Below are positions 46,014-55,545 of a stretch of DNA of 64,000 nucleotides, piece by piece; within the stretch, counting starts at the first letter, position 1, and every line of letters starts with the position of its first letter. Position numbers and translations under genes: made by a program. The notes beneath the pieces are model-generated. The model was not told where the DNA came from and made no database searches. It worked only from the letters and a program-made list of their open reading frames with translations. The stretch is taken from NCBI GenBank assembly GCA_963834445.1, contig CAWIBU010000006.1:10586-74585 (forward strand), read 5' to 3'. The DNA is from PALSA-350 sp963834445. GTDB taxonomy: Bacteria > Acidobacteriota > Terriglobia > Terriglobales > Acidobacteriaceae.

Positions 46014-48149
46014 TCAGGGCGCTTTGGTGCCGTTGCGGGTTTCGCCGAAATGCTCTCCGAACGCAGCCGATGGACGACCGAGAACACCCGCCGCCGCCTG
46101 CATGCCGGAGATCGTCGCCGCTTCGACGCATCCCGCGTTCACACCGTTATCGGTCCAGTCGCCGGCGAGAAAAAGATTGTCGAAGCCAGACGCCGCCGCG
46201 GGCAAACGGTATTGCGGACTGCCTTTCACCGACATGACGTAGCGTTCCGAGGGATCGATGTTCATGCGGAAGAACTGCGCGCGCAATCTGGCTTCACCTT
46301 CGTTCTGCGCAACGTCCGCAAGCCGCGAAAAATCGCATTGGCCGGGTCCGCTTGCAGTTCCAGGCAGCAGAGCCGAGCAGCTTGCGTTCATAAACTCGAG
46401 CGCAGTTTGGTAGATAGCCTGCTGCTGCGTGCCGGGGAAGCTGTGATCCGTGGCCGGCGGCAAGGGAACGCCGGGCATGGGCCCGCAGAAATAGCAGATG
46501 CTGGTGGGCGCTGTAGACGCGGGCCACTCTTCGCGGATCAGCAGCTGGTCCATGTTCGCGAAGGTGTCCATCGGCTCGGTGAAGCCGGCGACCAGCGGCG
46601 CTTCCGTCTGCCAATAGGGCCAGCGCAGGCCGGCCATATCCGGCAGATACCACGCCTGGAAGGCCTGGGTCGCAGTGGTCTGCACTTGCTCGACCATCTT
46701 CTGCCACGCGGGCCGGGCCGCGACCAGTTCCGGGCAAAGCAGCGGCACCGCGCCAATGGAGATTCCGAACACAACCTGATCGAAATCGACGCCGCGGAGC
46801 AGCGTCTTTTGTTCCACGTTCTGCCAGTCCGTCCACCACGACTCGAGATTGATACCCCGCCGGCGCAGTTCCTCGCCTTCCACCAGTTGATCGTAAAGAG
46901 GCTCGCTGGGCCAGCACGGAAGCCGCCGCACCTGGACCAGCGGATCGTAGTCGCCGGTTTTGAGCGTGGCCTGCTGTGCCATGTCGATGGACGCGATCGA
47001 CTGCCCATCATCCGACAGGTGCAGCGCAGTGACCTTGTGAAAGAAGCGAAACTGCACACCGCGTTTTTTCAGAACCTCATAGAGCGGCGCAAAGATTGTG
47101 TCGCCCATGCCGGCCTGCATTCTCCAGTACACCGCGCCGCGATACGTAAAGAGGATGCGCAGCATGCCTGTCAGATAGGTTCCAGCCGCGCAGGTGTCAT
47201 AGGGGCTGAAGCAGAGATCATAAAAGGCGCGCACCAGACCGCACGAGGTGACATCGGCCGACGCCCCATGGCGCGTCAGCCATTCGGCATAGTCGTATTC
47301 GTCGATGCATGAGAGGCCCCGCACCAAAATTCCGTCGTCGACGATGCCGAGCAGGTTCACCACCACGAACTCGGTCATCAGCAGGAAGCGGCGCAGCTCC
47401 TCGTTGGGTTCGCTCTGAGCGCTGTGGGTTCGCTGCTGGATCCATTGCCAGTAGGTTTCGACCATGGAGCCGAGCAGCGAATGCGCGGTGGGATCCAGAT
47501 GGCCGTTGCGCGCGGCGGTCGCGTCCACGTGCGCTTTTGCCGTGTGCAGAATGGTTTCCCCCGTGCTGTGGGCGGCGTGCGGTCGTCCAAGCCTCGCCTC
47601 TGCCAGAAAGCCCTCGAGTCGCGCCCCAAAGCTTTCGTGTTCCGGCGGCGCGTCTGCCGGCAAAGGCGCTTTGACCAGCAGGTTGCGCATGAACTCCAGC
47701 GCCGTGCCCGCGATCTCCCACAGCGAAGGCAGTGCCACGGTGTCTCCGGGAGTGTCGGGGTTGGGCGCGAAGGTGAGCAGCCACGGAATCCACTGGCCGT
47801 TCACGTGGTCTTCGACGTTCACTTCGTAGCAGGGCTTAAAGGCTTCAGTCCAGGTGGCGAGCGCCTCGGTGAGCGGCCTCGCATTCTCCTCGTAGCATTT
47901 GCGAATCATGCGAAAAGCATTTTCGTAAAAGCCCAGCCAGAAATGCAGGCCGTGTTCCTCGATGCGCTGGCAAACGGCTGCGTTGCGGCCGCTCGCGCCT
48001 TTGCCGCCGAGCCGCCAGCCCATCTGATAGAGCGTGACTTCGTATCGCTCCTGCCACCCTGGCTCCGACGTCAGCTCAAACGCCGCAGACATGGCGCCCA
48101 CGCCGCCGCCCAGGATGGCCACTTTGATTTTGCGTCCCGCGTTCTCCAT
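46014..48149 (-). CDS. FAD-dependent amine oxidase-like oxidoreductase (third of three tandem paralogues)
   Basis: 711 residues. An N-terminal Rossmann FAD motif (VAILGGGVGAMSAAFEL) is followed by MGWRLGGKGASGRN and RIEEHGLHFWLGFYENAF, which resembles phytoene/zeta-carotene desaturase relatives. The C-terminal FAD block is NLFLAGDWTDNGVNAGCVEAA. It is the last gene of a three-gene paralogous operon, starting 4 bases after the stop of the preceding copy with AGGAAGG before its ATG. It likely acts on an isoprenoid or other hydrophobic substrate, but the reaction is unknown. The stop is adjacent to that of the convergent kinase gene, with no spacer. Confidence 0.85.
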   Translation of the reverse strand: MENAGRKIKVAILGGGVGAMSAAFELTSEPGWQERYEVTLYQMGWRLGGKGASGRNAAVCQRIEEHGLHFWLGFYENAFRMIRKCYEENARPLTEALATWTEAFKPCYEVNVEDHVNGQWIPWLLTFAPNPDTPGDTVALPSLWEIAGTALEFMRNLLVKAPLPADAPPEHESFGARLEGFLAEARLGRPHAAHSTGETILHTAKAHVDATAARNGHLDPTAHSLLGSMVETYWQWIQQRTHSAQSEPNEELRRFLLMTEFVVVNLLGIVDDGILVRGLSCIDEYDYAEWLTRHGASADVTSCGLVRAFYDLCFSPYDTCAAGTYLTGMLRILFTYRGAVYWRMQAGMGDTIFAPLYEVLKKRGVQFRFFHKVTALHLSDDGQSIASIDMAQQATLKTGDYDPLVQVRRLPCWPSEPLYDQLVEGEELRRRGINLESWWTDWQNVEQKTLLRGVDFDQVVFGISIGAVPLLCPELVAARPAWQKMVEQVQTTATQAFQAWYLPDMAGLRWPYWQTEAPLVAGFTEPMDTFANMDQLLIREEWPASTAPTSICYFCGPMPGVPLPPATDHSFPGTQQQAIYQTALEFMNASCSALLPGTASGPGQCDFSRLADVAQNEGEARLRAQFFRMNIDPSERYVMSVKGSPQYRLPAAASGFDNLFLAGDWTDNGVNAGCVEAATISGMQAAAGVLGRPSAAFGEHFGETRNGTKAP

Positions 48150-48152
48150 GCG

Positions 48153-50261
48153 TCAGCCTTCCTGCGCGGGATTCGCGCGTTCGGGATAAGAGAAGGCCTC
48201 GCCCGCAATCGTAATTTCCGGTCCGGCAATGGCGCGCGCAGCGGCCTTGCCCCCCATCACCGCGGCTTCCACGCAACCCGCATTCAGAGGGGTAGCGACC
48301 CAGTCCCCCGCAAGAAACAGATTCAGGACACCCGTGTTGCCGGGATCCATCCGGTACTTCGACGTGCCCGCTGCAGACAACACATAGCGCTCTGAGGGAT
48401 CGATATTCACACGCAGATACTGCGAATCCAGACTCGCTTCTCCCTTCGCATCGGACCGATCGGCGAGTAGACTCCAGTCAAAACCGTTGACGCTATGCGC
48501 GGCGGGCCAAAATCCTTTCGTGTGCTCGTTCAGATACCCAATTGCTGTCGCCTTGAGCTTGTCGATTTCCGCTTGAGGAAAGTCGTGCTCGGTGGCTGGA
48601 GGCATCCCCGCGTCCGACACGCCGCACAAATAACCCACCTGATTGGGACTCAGGTCGGTGGGCCACTCCTCCTTCAGCAAAATGTCCGACATGTCGGCCC
48701 AGCTGTTGATGGGTTCGACGGAGGTGAGCATAACCGCGGCGGGCAGGCGCCAGGCGGGAAAGCCCAGACCCGACGCATCGGGATACGTCCAGACCTGGAA
48801 CGACTGCGTGGCTGTCGTGGCGACGTTGTCGACCATCGCTCTCCACGCCGGCTTGCGTTCGATGATCTCCGAGCAGATGCCAGGAACGGCCCCGAGTGAA
48901 ATGCCCAGCACTACGTCGTCGAAATCCGTGCCGCGCCGCAGTGTGATTTCTTCCACATCCTGCCACGGCGTCCACCACGACTCAAGATTGATGCCGTTGG
49001 TGCGCAGCGTCTCGCCTTCGACCAATTGCTCGTAGAGAGGCTCGCTCGGCCAGCAGGGGAGTTCGCGAACGCTGAAGAGCGGCTGGTACTCGCCACTCTT
49101 CATCGTTGCCTGCCGGCCCAGTCGGATCGCGTCCACGCTCCCACCGTCTTCGCCAAGCGCGAGGTTGCGCACGCGATGGAAGAAGCGAAACTGGACGCCG
49201 CGCTTTTTCAGTACCTCATAGAGAGGAGCGAAGACCACGTCGCCCATGCCCGCCTGCAGCTTCCAGTAGATGGCGCCTTTGCAGGTGAGCAGCGCTCGCG
49301 ACATGACCTGCAGCATCACCCCGGCCGACATGGTGGACCGGTCGTGGAGCATGAAGTTGTACGCCCAGTTCACGGCCTGTGAATGCAGCGTGATCTCTGA
49401 TGCTCCGTGGCTGCGCAGCCAGGCGCGGTAATCGATGTCATCGAGCGAGGAGAATCCACGGTGGAGCACATCGTCGGCAAGATATCCGCGCATGTTGGCG
49501 ATGCCGAAATCCATCAGCAGCCAGAGACGACGCGCGGGCGCCGATTGGTCAACGCACTTCTCCATCAGGTGCCAAAGCCAGTGGAGAAATTCGTCGAACT
49601 TGCCAACGAGGCGGTCACGCCAGTCCTTCGAATGCAATCCCTCTTTACCTTCGCTGCGGACCAGCCGGTCGATTTCCTCGAGCATCAGTTCGCCGATCTC
49701 GAGGGCGGAAGCCTCGAATAGGCCGCAGAGAAAACGCTCCAGTCCCTCGAAGAATCGGGAAGGCGATGCCGATCGTGGTGTCGCGGCGGCGCAGCGAAAC
49801 ATGCCCAGCATGCCTTCAACCGCGGAGGCCAGCACCTCCCAGTGTGACGCGACGTTTCCATCGCCGGGATCCCCGGCAGGCGGCGAAAACTGCACGGGCC
49901 AGAAGTCCATACCGTCCGGACTCGGATCCTCCATCACGTGGCAGTTATAAGGCTTGAAAGCCTCGTCCCACGTGGCCAGTGGAACAGTTAACGGACGCGC
50001 ATTTTCCGCATAACAGGCCCGCATCACGCCGAAGGCGTTTTCGTAATAGCCGAGCCACAGATGAATCCCATGCTCCTCGATGCGATTGAAGTGTTCGCGA
50101 TTGCGTCCGCTCGCACCCTTACCCCCGAGCCTCCAGCCAAGCTGGTAGACGGTAATCTCGAACCGCTCCTTCCAGCCAGGAAGACTGCTCAGTTCGAACG
50201 CGGCGGCCAGCGCGCCCACGCCACCGCCCAGGATCGCAATCTTTCGCGGCGCCGCGCTCAT
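48153..50261 (-). CDS. FAD-dependent amine oxidase-like oxidoreductase (second of three tandem paralogues)
   Basis: 702 residues. FAD motif IAILGGGVGALAAAFEL, then LGWRLGGKGASGRNREHFNRIEEHGIHLWLGYYENAF; C-terminal FAD block NLFLAGDWVATPLNAGCVEAA. It shares domain order and many blocks (FAPLYEVLKKRGVQFRFFHRV, LESWWTPWQDVE) with its two neighbours. It overlaps the gene before it by 4 bases (ATGA) and is followed closely by the third copy, so the three are co-translated. The paralogues probably act together or in sequence on one pathway; divergence among the copies suggests distinct substrates rather than recent duplication. Confidence 0.85.
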   Translation of the reverse strand: MSAAPRKIAILGGGVGALAAAFELSSLPGWKERFEITVYQLGWRLGGKGASGRNREHFNRIEEHGIHLWLGYYENAFGVMRACYAENARPLTVPLATWDEAFKPYNCHVMEDPSPDGMDFWPVQFSPPAGDPGDGNVASHWEVLASAVEGMLGMFRCAAATPRSASPSRFFEGLERFLCGLFEASALEIGELMLEEIDRLVRSEGKEGLHSKDWRDRLVGKFDEFLHWLWHLMEKCVDQSAPARRLWLLMDFGIANMRGYLADDVLHRGFSSLDDIDYRAWLRSHGASEITLHSQAVNWAYNFMLHDRSTMSAGVMLQVMSRALLTCKGAIYWKLQAGMGDVVFAPLYEVLKKRGVQFRFFHRVRNLALGEDGGSVDAIRLGRQATMKSGEYQPLFSVRELPCWPSEPLYEQLVEGETLRTNGINLESWWTPWQDVEEITLRRGTDFDDVVLGISLGAVPGICSEIIERKPAWRAMVDNVATTATQSFQVWTYPDASGLGFPAWRLPAAVMLTSVEPINSWADMSDILLKEEWPTDLSPNQVGYLCGVSDAGMPPATEHDFPQAEIDKLKATAIGYLNEHTKGFWPAAHSVNGFDWSLLADRSDAKGEASLDSQYLRVNIDPSERYVLSAAGTSKYRMDPGNTGVLNLFLAGDWVATPLNAGCVEAAVMGGKAAARAIAGPEITIAGEAFSYPERANPAQEG

Positions 50262-52498
50262 TCGGTTCCCGTAGTGCTGTCAGCCGCGGCACTACTGGGC
50301 GCATTGGTATTGTTCAAAGGATTATTTCGCGAAGTCCGATTCGCGGATGTCAGAGAGACCGGCCCAAGCGGATCGTTCTGAAGGACCAGCGGCTTGCCTT
50401 GCACGGCCAGGGCCGTGAGCATGCCGCTCATCACGGCTGCTTCGATGCAGCCCGCGTTGATGGGATTCTTCGTCCAGTCGCCGGTGATGACCAGGTTGTC
50501 GTAACCACTCTCGTTGGCGGCCAGCCGGTATTTCGAACTACCGGTAACGGAGAGGACGTAGTGCTCCGTCGGCTCAATGTTGGCGCGGAAATACTGGCCG
50601 GTCAGCCGATCCGCACCCACGCGGTTCTCCGGATCGACGAGGAGCTGCCAGCGAGGCTGCAACGTGAGCGGATCGACCCAGTGCGGCCACAGCGGCGTGG
50701 CATGATTCTCCAGGAAATCCTCCGCGTACCCTTTAACGATTTGTTTCGCCGCCTCCGGAAAGCCTGTGTCTGAGAACGGCTGCAGCACCACTTCGGGTTT
50801 CATAGGACCGGTGAGGTAGGCGATGCTGTTGGGCGTATGTTCGTCGGGCCACGACTCGCGAATGATGATGTCCGACTTGTCCGCCCAAGTGTCGCACGGC
50901 TCAACATAGGTGCTGACCATACAGATTTCATTGCGCCACATGGGATTCCCGAGCCCCGCAATGTCGGGGTGCATCCACAGCTGAATGCCCATGGTGGGGA
51001 TCGCCTTCACATTCTGGAGCATCGCCTGCCATTTTGGCTGAGCTGCGATAATCTGCGAACAGATATACGGCAGCGCGTTGATCGAGATGGCGAGGACGAT
51101 CTGATCGAACTCTTCTCCCGCGCGCAGGTTCACGGTCGCGACATCCTGCCAGTTCGTCCACGACAATTCGAGGTTGATCTTTCCGTCCTGCAGTGCCTGT
51201 CCCTCGGCGATCTGGTCGTACAGCGGCTCGCTGGGCCAGCAGGGAAGCCCGCGCACCATCACCAGCGGATCGTAATCGCCATTCTTCAGTGTTACCTGCT
51301 GGCCGATCTCAATGGCCTCGACGCTCTTTCCATCCGCCGCGAGCTTTAGATTTTTGACACGATTAAAAAATTTGAACTTCACACCGCGCTTTTTCAGCAC
51401 TTCGTAAATCGGCGCGACGACCACGTCGCCCATCCCCGCCTGCATCTTCCAGTACACCGAGCCCTTGTAGTTGAGTAGCAACTCAAGCGTGGCGCGCAGC
51501 GCAGTTCCGGCTTCGTAGCTGTACCAGTCGCCGCAGAAGACCAGCGCATACACGCCCTGCACCAGGGGCGACATCAACGTAAATTCGGTAGCGCCATTGC
51601 GTCGCAGCCATTCGCGAAAATCCCACTCGTTGATGACGTCAAAGCTGTTGTTCTTGATGACGCCGTCCCGGATCATGCCGCGCAAACTCGATGCCATCAG
51701 GTCGGTCAGAATCCACAAGCGCCGTGCTTCCATGTCCTTCTCGAGGCGATTCTGAATGGCCGCCTTCACCTTTTCGAAGTAGGCGTCGAGCAGCTGAACA
51801 ACCTTGCTTTCGTGTTCGCCGGGCTCTCCCTGGCCGGAGATATATTTTTCAAAATGGTCGATGGCATCGTAGAGCAGCTGGCTGAGCACTCCTTGCTCAA
51901 AGGCCTTAATGTCGTCGCGGAGGCGGTCGAAGATCGCCTGCATGAACGTTTCAGGCTTCAGAATGTATCTCGCCGTCGTCATATCGTCATCGTCAATGTT
52001 GGCGGCGTCAGTCTGGTGCAGGCTCTGCAGCAACTCCGCCATCGAGCGGAACGCTCGCCCCGACATTTCGAGAATGGTGGGGCGTGGCAGATTATCTCCG
52101 GGTGTGAGCGGATTAGCGCGAAACTCGAGCGGCCAGTTGATCCACCTATCGGCGACGTGCTCCATGATGACCCAATAGTCGACGGGCTTGAACGCCTCCG
52201 TCCAGGTGGCCATCGGCATTTCCAGCGGCCGCGCATTCTCGGTGTACATGTTGCGCATCAGCCGGAAGGCATTGTCGTAGAAGCCGAACCACATGTGGTA
52301 GCCGTGCTCCTCCACGCGCTTTGCATGCTGCATATTGCGCCCGCTCGCGCCCTTGCCGCCGAGCCGCCATCCCATCTGATAGACGGTGATGTCGTACTGC
52401 TCCTGCCAGCCGGGCTGAGAGGTCAGTTCTGCCACGGTGGTGAGGCCGGAGATTCCACCACCCAGTACAGCAATCTTCTTTGGTGCGCTTTGCGCCAT
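50258..52498 (-). CDS. FAD-dependent amine oxidase-like oxidoreductase (first of three tandem paralogues)
   Basis: 746 residues from ATG 52498, with AGGTGAG upstream; the frame is open to 52720 but that part lacks the family's features. FAD motif IAVLGGGISGLTTVAEL, MGWRLGGKGASGRN and RVEEHGYHMWFGFYDNAF; C-terminal NLVITGDWTKNPINAGCIEAA. Its C-terminus has an extra Asn/Ser/Ala-rich tail of about 40 residues not present in the other copies. It is the promoter-proximal member of the operon. No signal peptide is apparent. Confidence 0.85.
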   Translation of the reverse strand: MAQSAPKKIAVLGGGISGLTTVAELTSQPGWQEQYDITVYQMGWRLGGKGASGRNMQHAKRVEEHGYHMWFGFYDNAFRLMRNMYTENARPLEMPMATWTEAFKPVDYWVIMEHVADRWINWPLEFRANPLTPGDNLPRPTILEMSGRAFRSMAELLQSLHQTDAANIDDDDMTTARYILKPETFMQAIFDRLRDDIKAFEQGVLSQLLYDAIDHFEKYISGQGEPGEHESKVVQLLDAYFEKVKAAIQNRLEKDMEARRLWILTDLMASSLRGMIRDGVIKNNSFDVINEWDFREWLRRNGATEFTLMSPLVQGVYALVFCGDWYSYEAGTALRATLELLLNYKGSVYWKMQAGMGDVVVAPIYEVLKKRGVKFKFFNRVKNLKLAADGKSVEAIEIGQQVTLKNGDYDPLVMVRGLPCWPSEPLYDQIAEGQALQDGKINLELSWTNWQDVATVNLRAGEEFDQIVLAISINALPYICSQIIAAQPKWQAMLQNVKAIPTMGIQLWMHPDIAGLGNPMWRNEICMVSTYVEPCDTWADKSDIIIRESWPDEHTPNSIAYLTGPMKPEVVLQPFSDTGFPEAAKQIVKGYAEDFLENHATPLWPHWVDPLTLQPRWQLLVDPENRVGADRLTGQYFRANIEPTEHYVLSVTGSSKYRLAANESGYDNLVITGDWTKNPINAGCIEAAVMSGMLTALAVQGKPLVLQNDPLGPVSLTSANRTSRNNPLNNTNAPSSAAADSTTGTE

Positions 52499-53018
52499 AC
52501 TCTCACCTTGCGAAGCCGATGGTTGCAGCGAACGTCGAGTTCCCGGAGCCGATTCTGCCGGGCACCGGCATTGCCTTTGTTGCGTATCGAATAAAAGACC
52601 AGCGGGTTTATGCGGCCACATTATAGGCAGACAGGAATATGCGCAAGTGATCGAAGAAACGCAGTGCATTGTCGGCGAATTCAAAGCGGGTTCGCGTGAA
52701 ACAGCCTCCCGGTCACTCACTCATTAATCCTGTACGCGGAACGGATACCCGGCATCAGACAATCGATGCATGCGCGACTGGAAAATGGCGCGAGCCTGGC
52801 TGATGGGCGAACTCGCACAGCGACGGAATTCACCAGCCATTCGGCGTATGAGCTTCATCTAAAAACACGAGCGCAGCGTCTATCCCGCTGAAACTGTTCA
52901 TCTTAATGAAGATGCTAGAGCGAGCAAGCCTTACACATCTGTTACGCAACGACGCGTGGCGTAGATCATGGTCAAGTCCCCGTGCGTATCGAACCTACTT
53001 CGAGAGGCGCTGGGGGAG
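52499..53018. other. Intergenic region upstream of the oxidoreductase operon
   Basis: About 520 bases without a supported gene. It should carry the minus-strand promoter of the three-gene oxidoreductase operon at its left side. No clear -35/-10 pair or terminator could be assigned. Confidence 0.3.
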
Positions 53019-53399
53019 CTAAACCGCCGCTACGAGTTTTCGCGCTGGGCGTTGCGTTGTTTGCTTTCGTCGATTCGTTGTGCGGCGGCTTCGGCCGTCG
53101 ATGGGACGGACGGCGATGCTTGTATGGAGATGCAGCCGGTCTGCATATCGCAACAGCTTTTCGATGCTGACCTGCGAGATCCTGCCTCTGAGCAGATTGC
53201 TCACGGACGGCTGGTACTCATCCAGGACGTCCGCGAGCTGCGCTTGTGTGTAGCCTTTCACCTTCACATGTTCCAGGATGGCGGACAGGAGTTCAGCCTT
53301 GATCTTGAGTGCGCTCGCTTCCGACGCAGAGAATCCCAGCGCATCGAAGACATTGCCTCTTACAATGTGTGTCGGCCTATTTTCCGCTGCGTTTTTCAT
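53019..53399 (-). CDS. HigA-like helix-turn-helix antitoxin
   Basis: 126 residues. The segment KGYTQAQLADVLDEYQPSVSNLLRGRI is an XRE-type helix-turn-helix of the COG5606 antitoxin kind; the C-terminus is basic and rich in Arg/Thr/Lys. It is the second gene of a toxin-first pair, overlapping the toxin by 23 bases, the common HigBA order. It probably binds its own promoter together with the toxin. The pair sits directly beside a tRNA-Leu scar, suggesting island maintenance. Confidence 0.82.
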   Translation of the reverse strand: MKNAAENRPTHIVRGNVFDALGFSASEASALKIKAELLSAILEHVKVKGYTQAQLADVLDEYQPSVSNLLRGRISQVSIEKLLRYADRLHLHTSIAVRPIDGRSRRTTNRRKQTTQRPARKLVAAV

Positions 53400-53766
53400 G
53401 ACTCTTCTGCTCCTTTATTCGCTGTCTGACGAGTTTCAGGCGCTGACTCGCAATTGCGATGTCGCGCCGGTCTGTTTTGCGACTTTCCTTCTCAAAACTG
53501 TGCCATACGTAGATCCTGTTTTCGATCTTCGAAAGGTAGATCACCCTGTACCATGCGCGCTCATCGGCTTCTTTCAGTTCGTACACGCCGGGTCCGATGG
53601 AACTCATATTCCGCGTCTGCGATGTCGCTTCTCTACCGATTTGTAGTTGTCGGAGCGAGAATCCAAGAGACCGTTTAACGCCATCAGGAAAAGCAGACAA
53701 AACTTCCAGCGAGTCCCCTTCAAAATGGAGTTCGGCGGTTGCTGGGGAGTCCTCGCTCAGCGCCAT
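53377..53766 (-). CDS. HigB/RelE-like toxin (Gp49/DUF891 family)
   Basis: 129 residues from ATG 53766 (MALSEDSP); ATG 53802 in frame is possible. Typical blocks are GDSLEVLSAFPDGVKRSLG, SIGPGVYELKE, WYRVIYLSK and RIYVWHSFEKESRKT, then the KxDRRDIAIA tail, matching the RelE-superfamily toxins of the Gp49/HigB group, which cleave mRNA on the ribosome. It is followed by and overlaps the HigA-like antitoxin. Length is usual and the frame is intact. Confidence 0.85.
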   Translation of the reverse strand: MALSEDSPATAELHFEGDSLEVLSAFPDGVKRSLGFSLRQLQIGREATSQTRNMSSIGPGVYELKEADERAWYRVIYLSKIENRIYVWHSFEKESRKTDRRDIAIASQRLKLVRQRIKEQKSHEKRSGK

Positions 53767-53866
53767 CGTCTTGATCGTAGCGCCATACACGTCGCCATAC
53801 AAGATTTATTATAAATGTTTCGCCCGCGGGGGCACGTGCGCAAGTTCTGTAAGGCTAAAGTGGCTT

Positions 53867-53897
53867 CCGTGGGGGTTCAAGTCCCCTCCGGGCAGCA
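53867..53897 (+). other. Second, shorter tRNA-Leu 3' scar
   Basis: T-arm and acceptor 3' end only: CCGTGGGGGTTCAAG, then TCCCCTCCGGGCAGCA. It matches the end of the fragment at 38852-38925 except for one missing C in the T-stem and CAGCA for CACCA. It cannot be a functional tRNA. It probably marks an older integration at the same tRNA gene. Confidence 0.65.
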
Positions 53898-53905
53898 GCT
53901 AATTT

Positions 53906-54258
53906 GTGGGAGCGCGGTCATCGATTGGGGGTCTTTCCGACTGTACTATTGTGCGTCCCCAATTCGCCACATTCAGATGGTCCAAGGCCGCCCGCCCCGA
54001 CGCATCCTTCCTTCGTGCATCGGCACCAGCTTTTAGCAAAACTGCTATTTTCGGCCGGATCGCTTTTATGCTGCGCCGCAGCGCGACAGTACTTGCAGGC
54101 CAGATCGCAGGATCGGATTTACCTCCCGGATGCTGCGCGTGTATTCGGCCCTCACAGTTCACTCGGGAAATCCTCCATAAAGCTTCAGTTGCACCCAGAA
54201 TCCACCGTCGGCGCCATTTGGTTCCAGCGCTGCCTGAAGCAAGTTGTGACCGGCTAAA
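53906..54258 (-). pseudogene. Fragment of an ankyrin-repeat protein, degraded
   Basis: The minus strand reads IAVLLKAGADARRKDASGRAALDHL near 53,960-54,040, which follows the ankyrin-repeat pattern (xLLxAGADxxxxDxxGxxALxxA). Upstream the frame is broken: another frame reads LNLAGHNLLQAALEPNGADG near 54,200-54,255. No start with a ribosome site remains. It is a remnant at most; the assignment depends on one repeat. Confidence 0.35.
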
Positions 54259-54318
54259 TTCAGGTACCGTTCTCCGGTCCGGGGTGGTAATCTCGTCGAC
54301 ACAAACGGTGAACGGCCT

Positions 54319-55545
54319 ATGCACGCTCCGTCTGATTCGAAGCTGTCTGAGGCGCCACAGAAGATTTCGCCCGGCCCTGTACCCCATTCCGCGCGTGTGA
54401 TTGCGTACTATCTTCCGCAATTTCATCCAATCCCGGAAAACGATGAATGGTGGGGCAAGGGTTTCACAGAGTGGACGAATGTTGCCAGGGCAAAGCCCCT
54501 GTTCAGAGGCCATCGCCAGCCGGTGACACCAGCCGATCTCGGCTTTTATGATTTGAGGCTCGCTGAGGTCAGGGAGGCGCAGGCCGAACTCGCTCGGGAG
54601 CACGGCATTACCGCTTTCTGTTACTGGCACTACTGGTTTGGTAATGGTCGCCGCCTTCTGGAGCGCCCGTTTACCGAGGTTCTACAAAGCGGCCGCCCGG
54701 ACTTCCCTTTTTGCCTGGCCTGGGCTAACCAGTCGTGGACCGGGATTTGGCATGGAGCCCCGGGGAAAACCCTGATCGAGCAAACCTATCCAGGAAGACA
54801 AGACGAAGCGCGCCACTTCGAGGTGCTGCTTCCGGCATTCCATGACAATCGTTACCTCAAAGTCGATGGCAAGCCGCTCTTCTGCGTGTACTCGCCGACG
54901 GAGATGCCAAACCCTGGTGAGTTCATCGAACACTGGCGTGAACTGGCCGCGCGAAGCGGTCTTCGAGGCATTTTCTTTGTTGCGATCTGTAACGATTATC
55001 GACATGCTTCGCTGGCGGACTTCGACGCCGTCACGCCGCTCGTGCCCCAGGACTTTCTGGCTCAATTATCGGTGGCACGCCGTGTACTCACCCGACTCAG
55101 ATCTCGGAGCTTTGGCCCGCTATCGAGCAAAGGGATGTTGCATAGGCTGCAGCGGCCGCTCTGTTATCAATATCGGGAGGTTGTTGAGCGGGCATTCGCG
55201 CATCTCCCGGACGAACCACGATTCCTGCCCTGTGTATTGCCGAATTGGGACAATACGCCACGTTCCGGGTCGCGTGGTCTTGTTCTGTCCAATTGCACCC
55301 CCGCGCTTTTCAAGACTTACCTTGATAAGGCGATCCGAAGAGTTGCCGTCCGGCCACCAGAGGAACAGGTGATCTTCCTGAAAGCATGGAACGAGTGGGC
55401 TGAAGGCAACTTCGTTGAGCCGGACAGCCGCCTCGGCCACGGCTATTTGGAGGTCATCCGGGCCGCAATGTCGACGGCAGACCCTCTCGAACAACGTCGA
55501 GGCGCAGATGTGTCTCACTCCTGGGGGAACCGGCGATTGGACTGA
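54319..55545 (+). CDS. Glycoside hydrolase family 99-like / WbsX-type protein
   Basis: 408 residues. The start of the domain (RVIAYYLPQFHPIPENDEWWGKGFTEW) with the following TNVARAKPLFRGHRQP, FCYWHYWF and FCLAWANQSWT blocks is diagnostic of the WbsX family (GH99-like TIM barrel), found in surface-polysaccharide clusters. The C-terminal part has FLKAWNEWAEGNFVEPD, again typical. No signal peptide is seen. It stands alone here, without other polysaccharide genes in the window, so its pathway is unclear; it may process O-antigen or exopolysaccharide precursors. Confidence 0.85.
   Translation: MHAPSDSKLSEAPQKISPGPVPHSARVIAYYLPQFHPIPENDEWWGKGFTEWTNVARAKPLFRGHRQPVTPADLGFYDLRLAEVREAQAELAREHGITAFCYWHYWFGNGRRLLERPFTEVLQSGRPDFPFCLAWANQSWTGIWHGAPGKTLIEQTYPGRQDEARHFEVLLPAFHDNRYLKVDGKPLFCVYSPTEMPNPGEFIEHWRELAARSGLRGIFFVAICNDYRHASLADFDAVTPLVPQDFLAQLSVARRVLTRLRSRSFGPLSSKGMLHRLQRPLCYQYREVVERAFAHLPDEPRFLPCVLPNWDNTPRSGSRGLVLSNCTPALFKTYLDKAIRRVAVRPPEEQVIFLKAWNEWAEGNFVEPDSRLGHGYLEVIRAAMSTADPLEQRRGADVSHSWGNRRLD

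Noticed and set aside
46050..48395. Long plus-strand frames (about 420 and 320 codons)
   Set aside because: They are antisense to the FAD oxidoreductase genes, whose motifs are clear on the minus strand.
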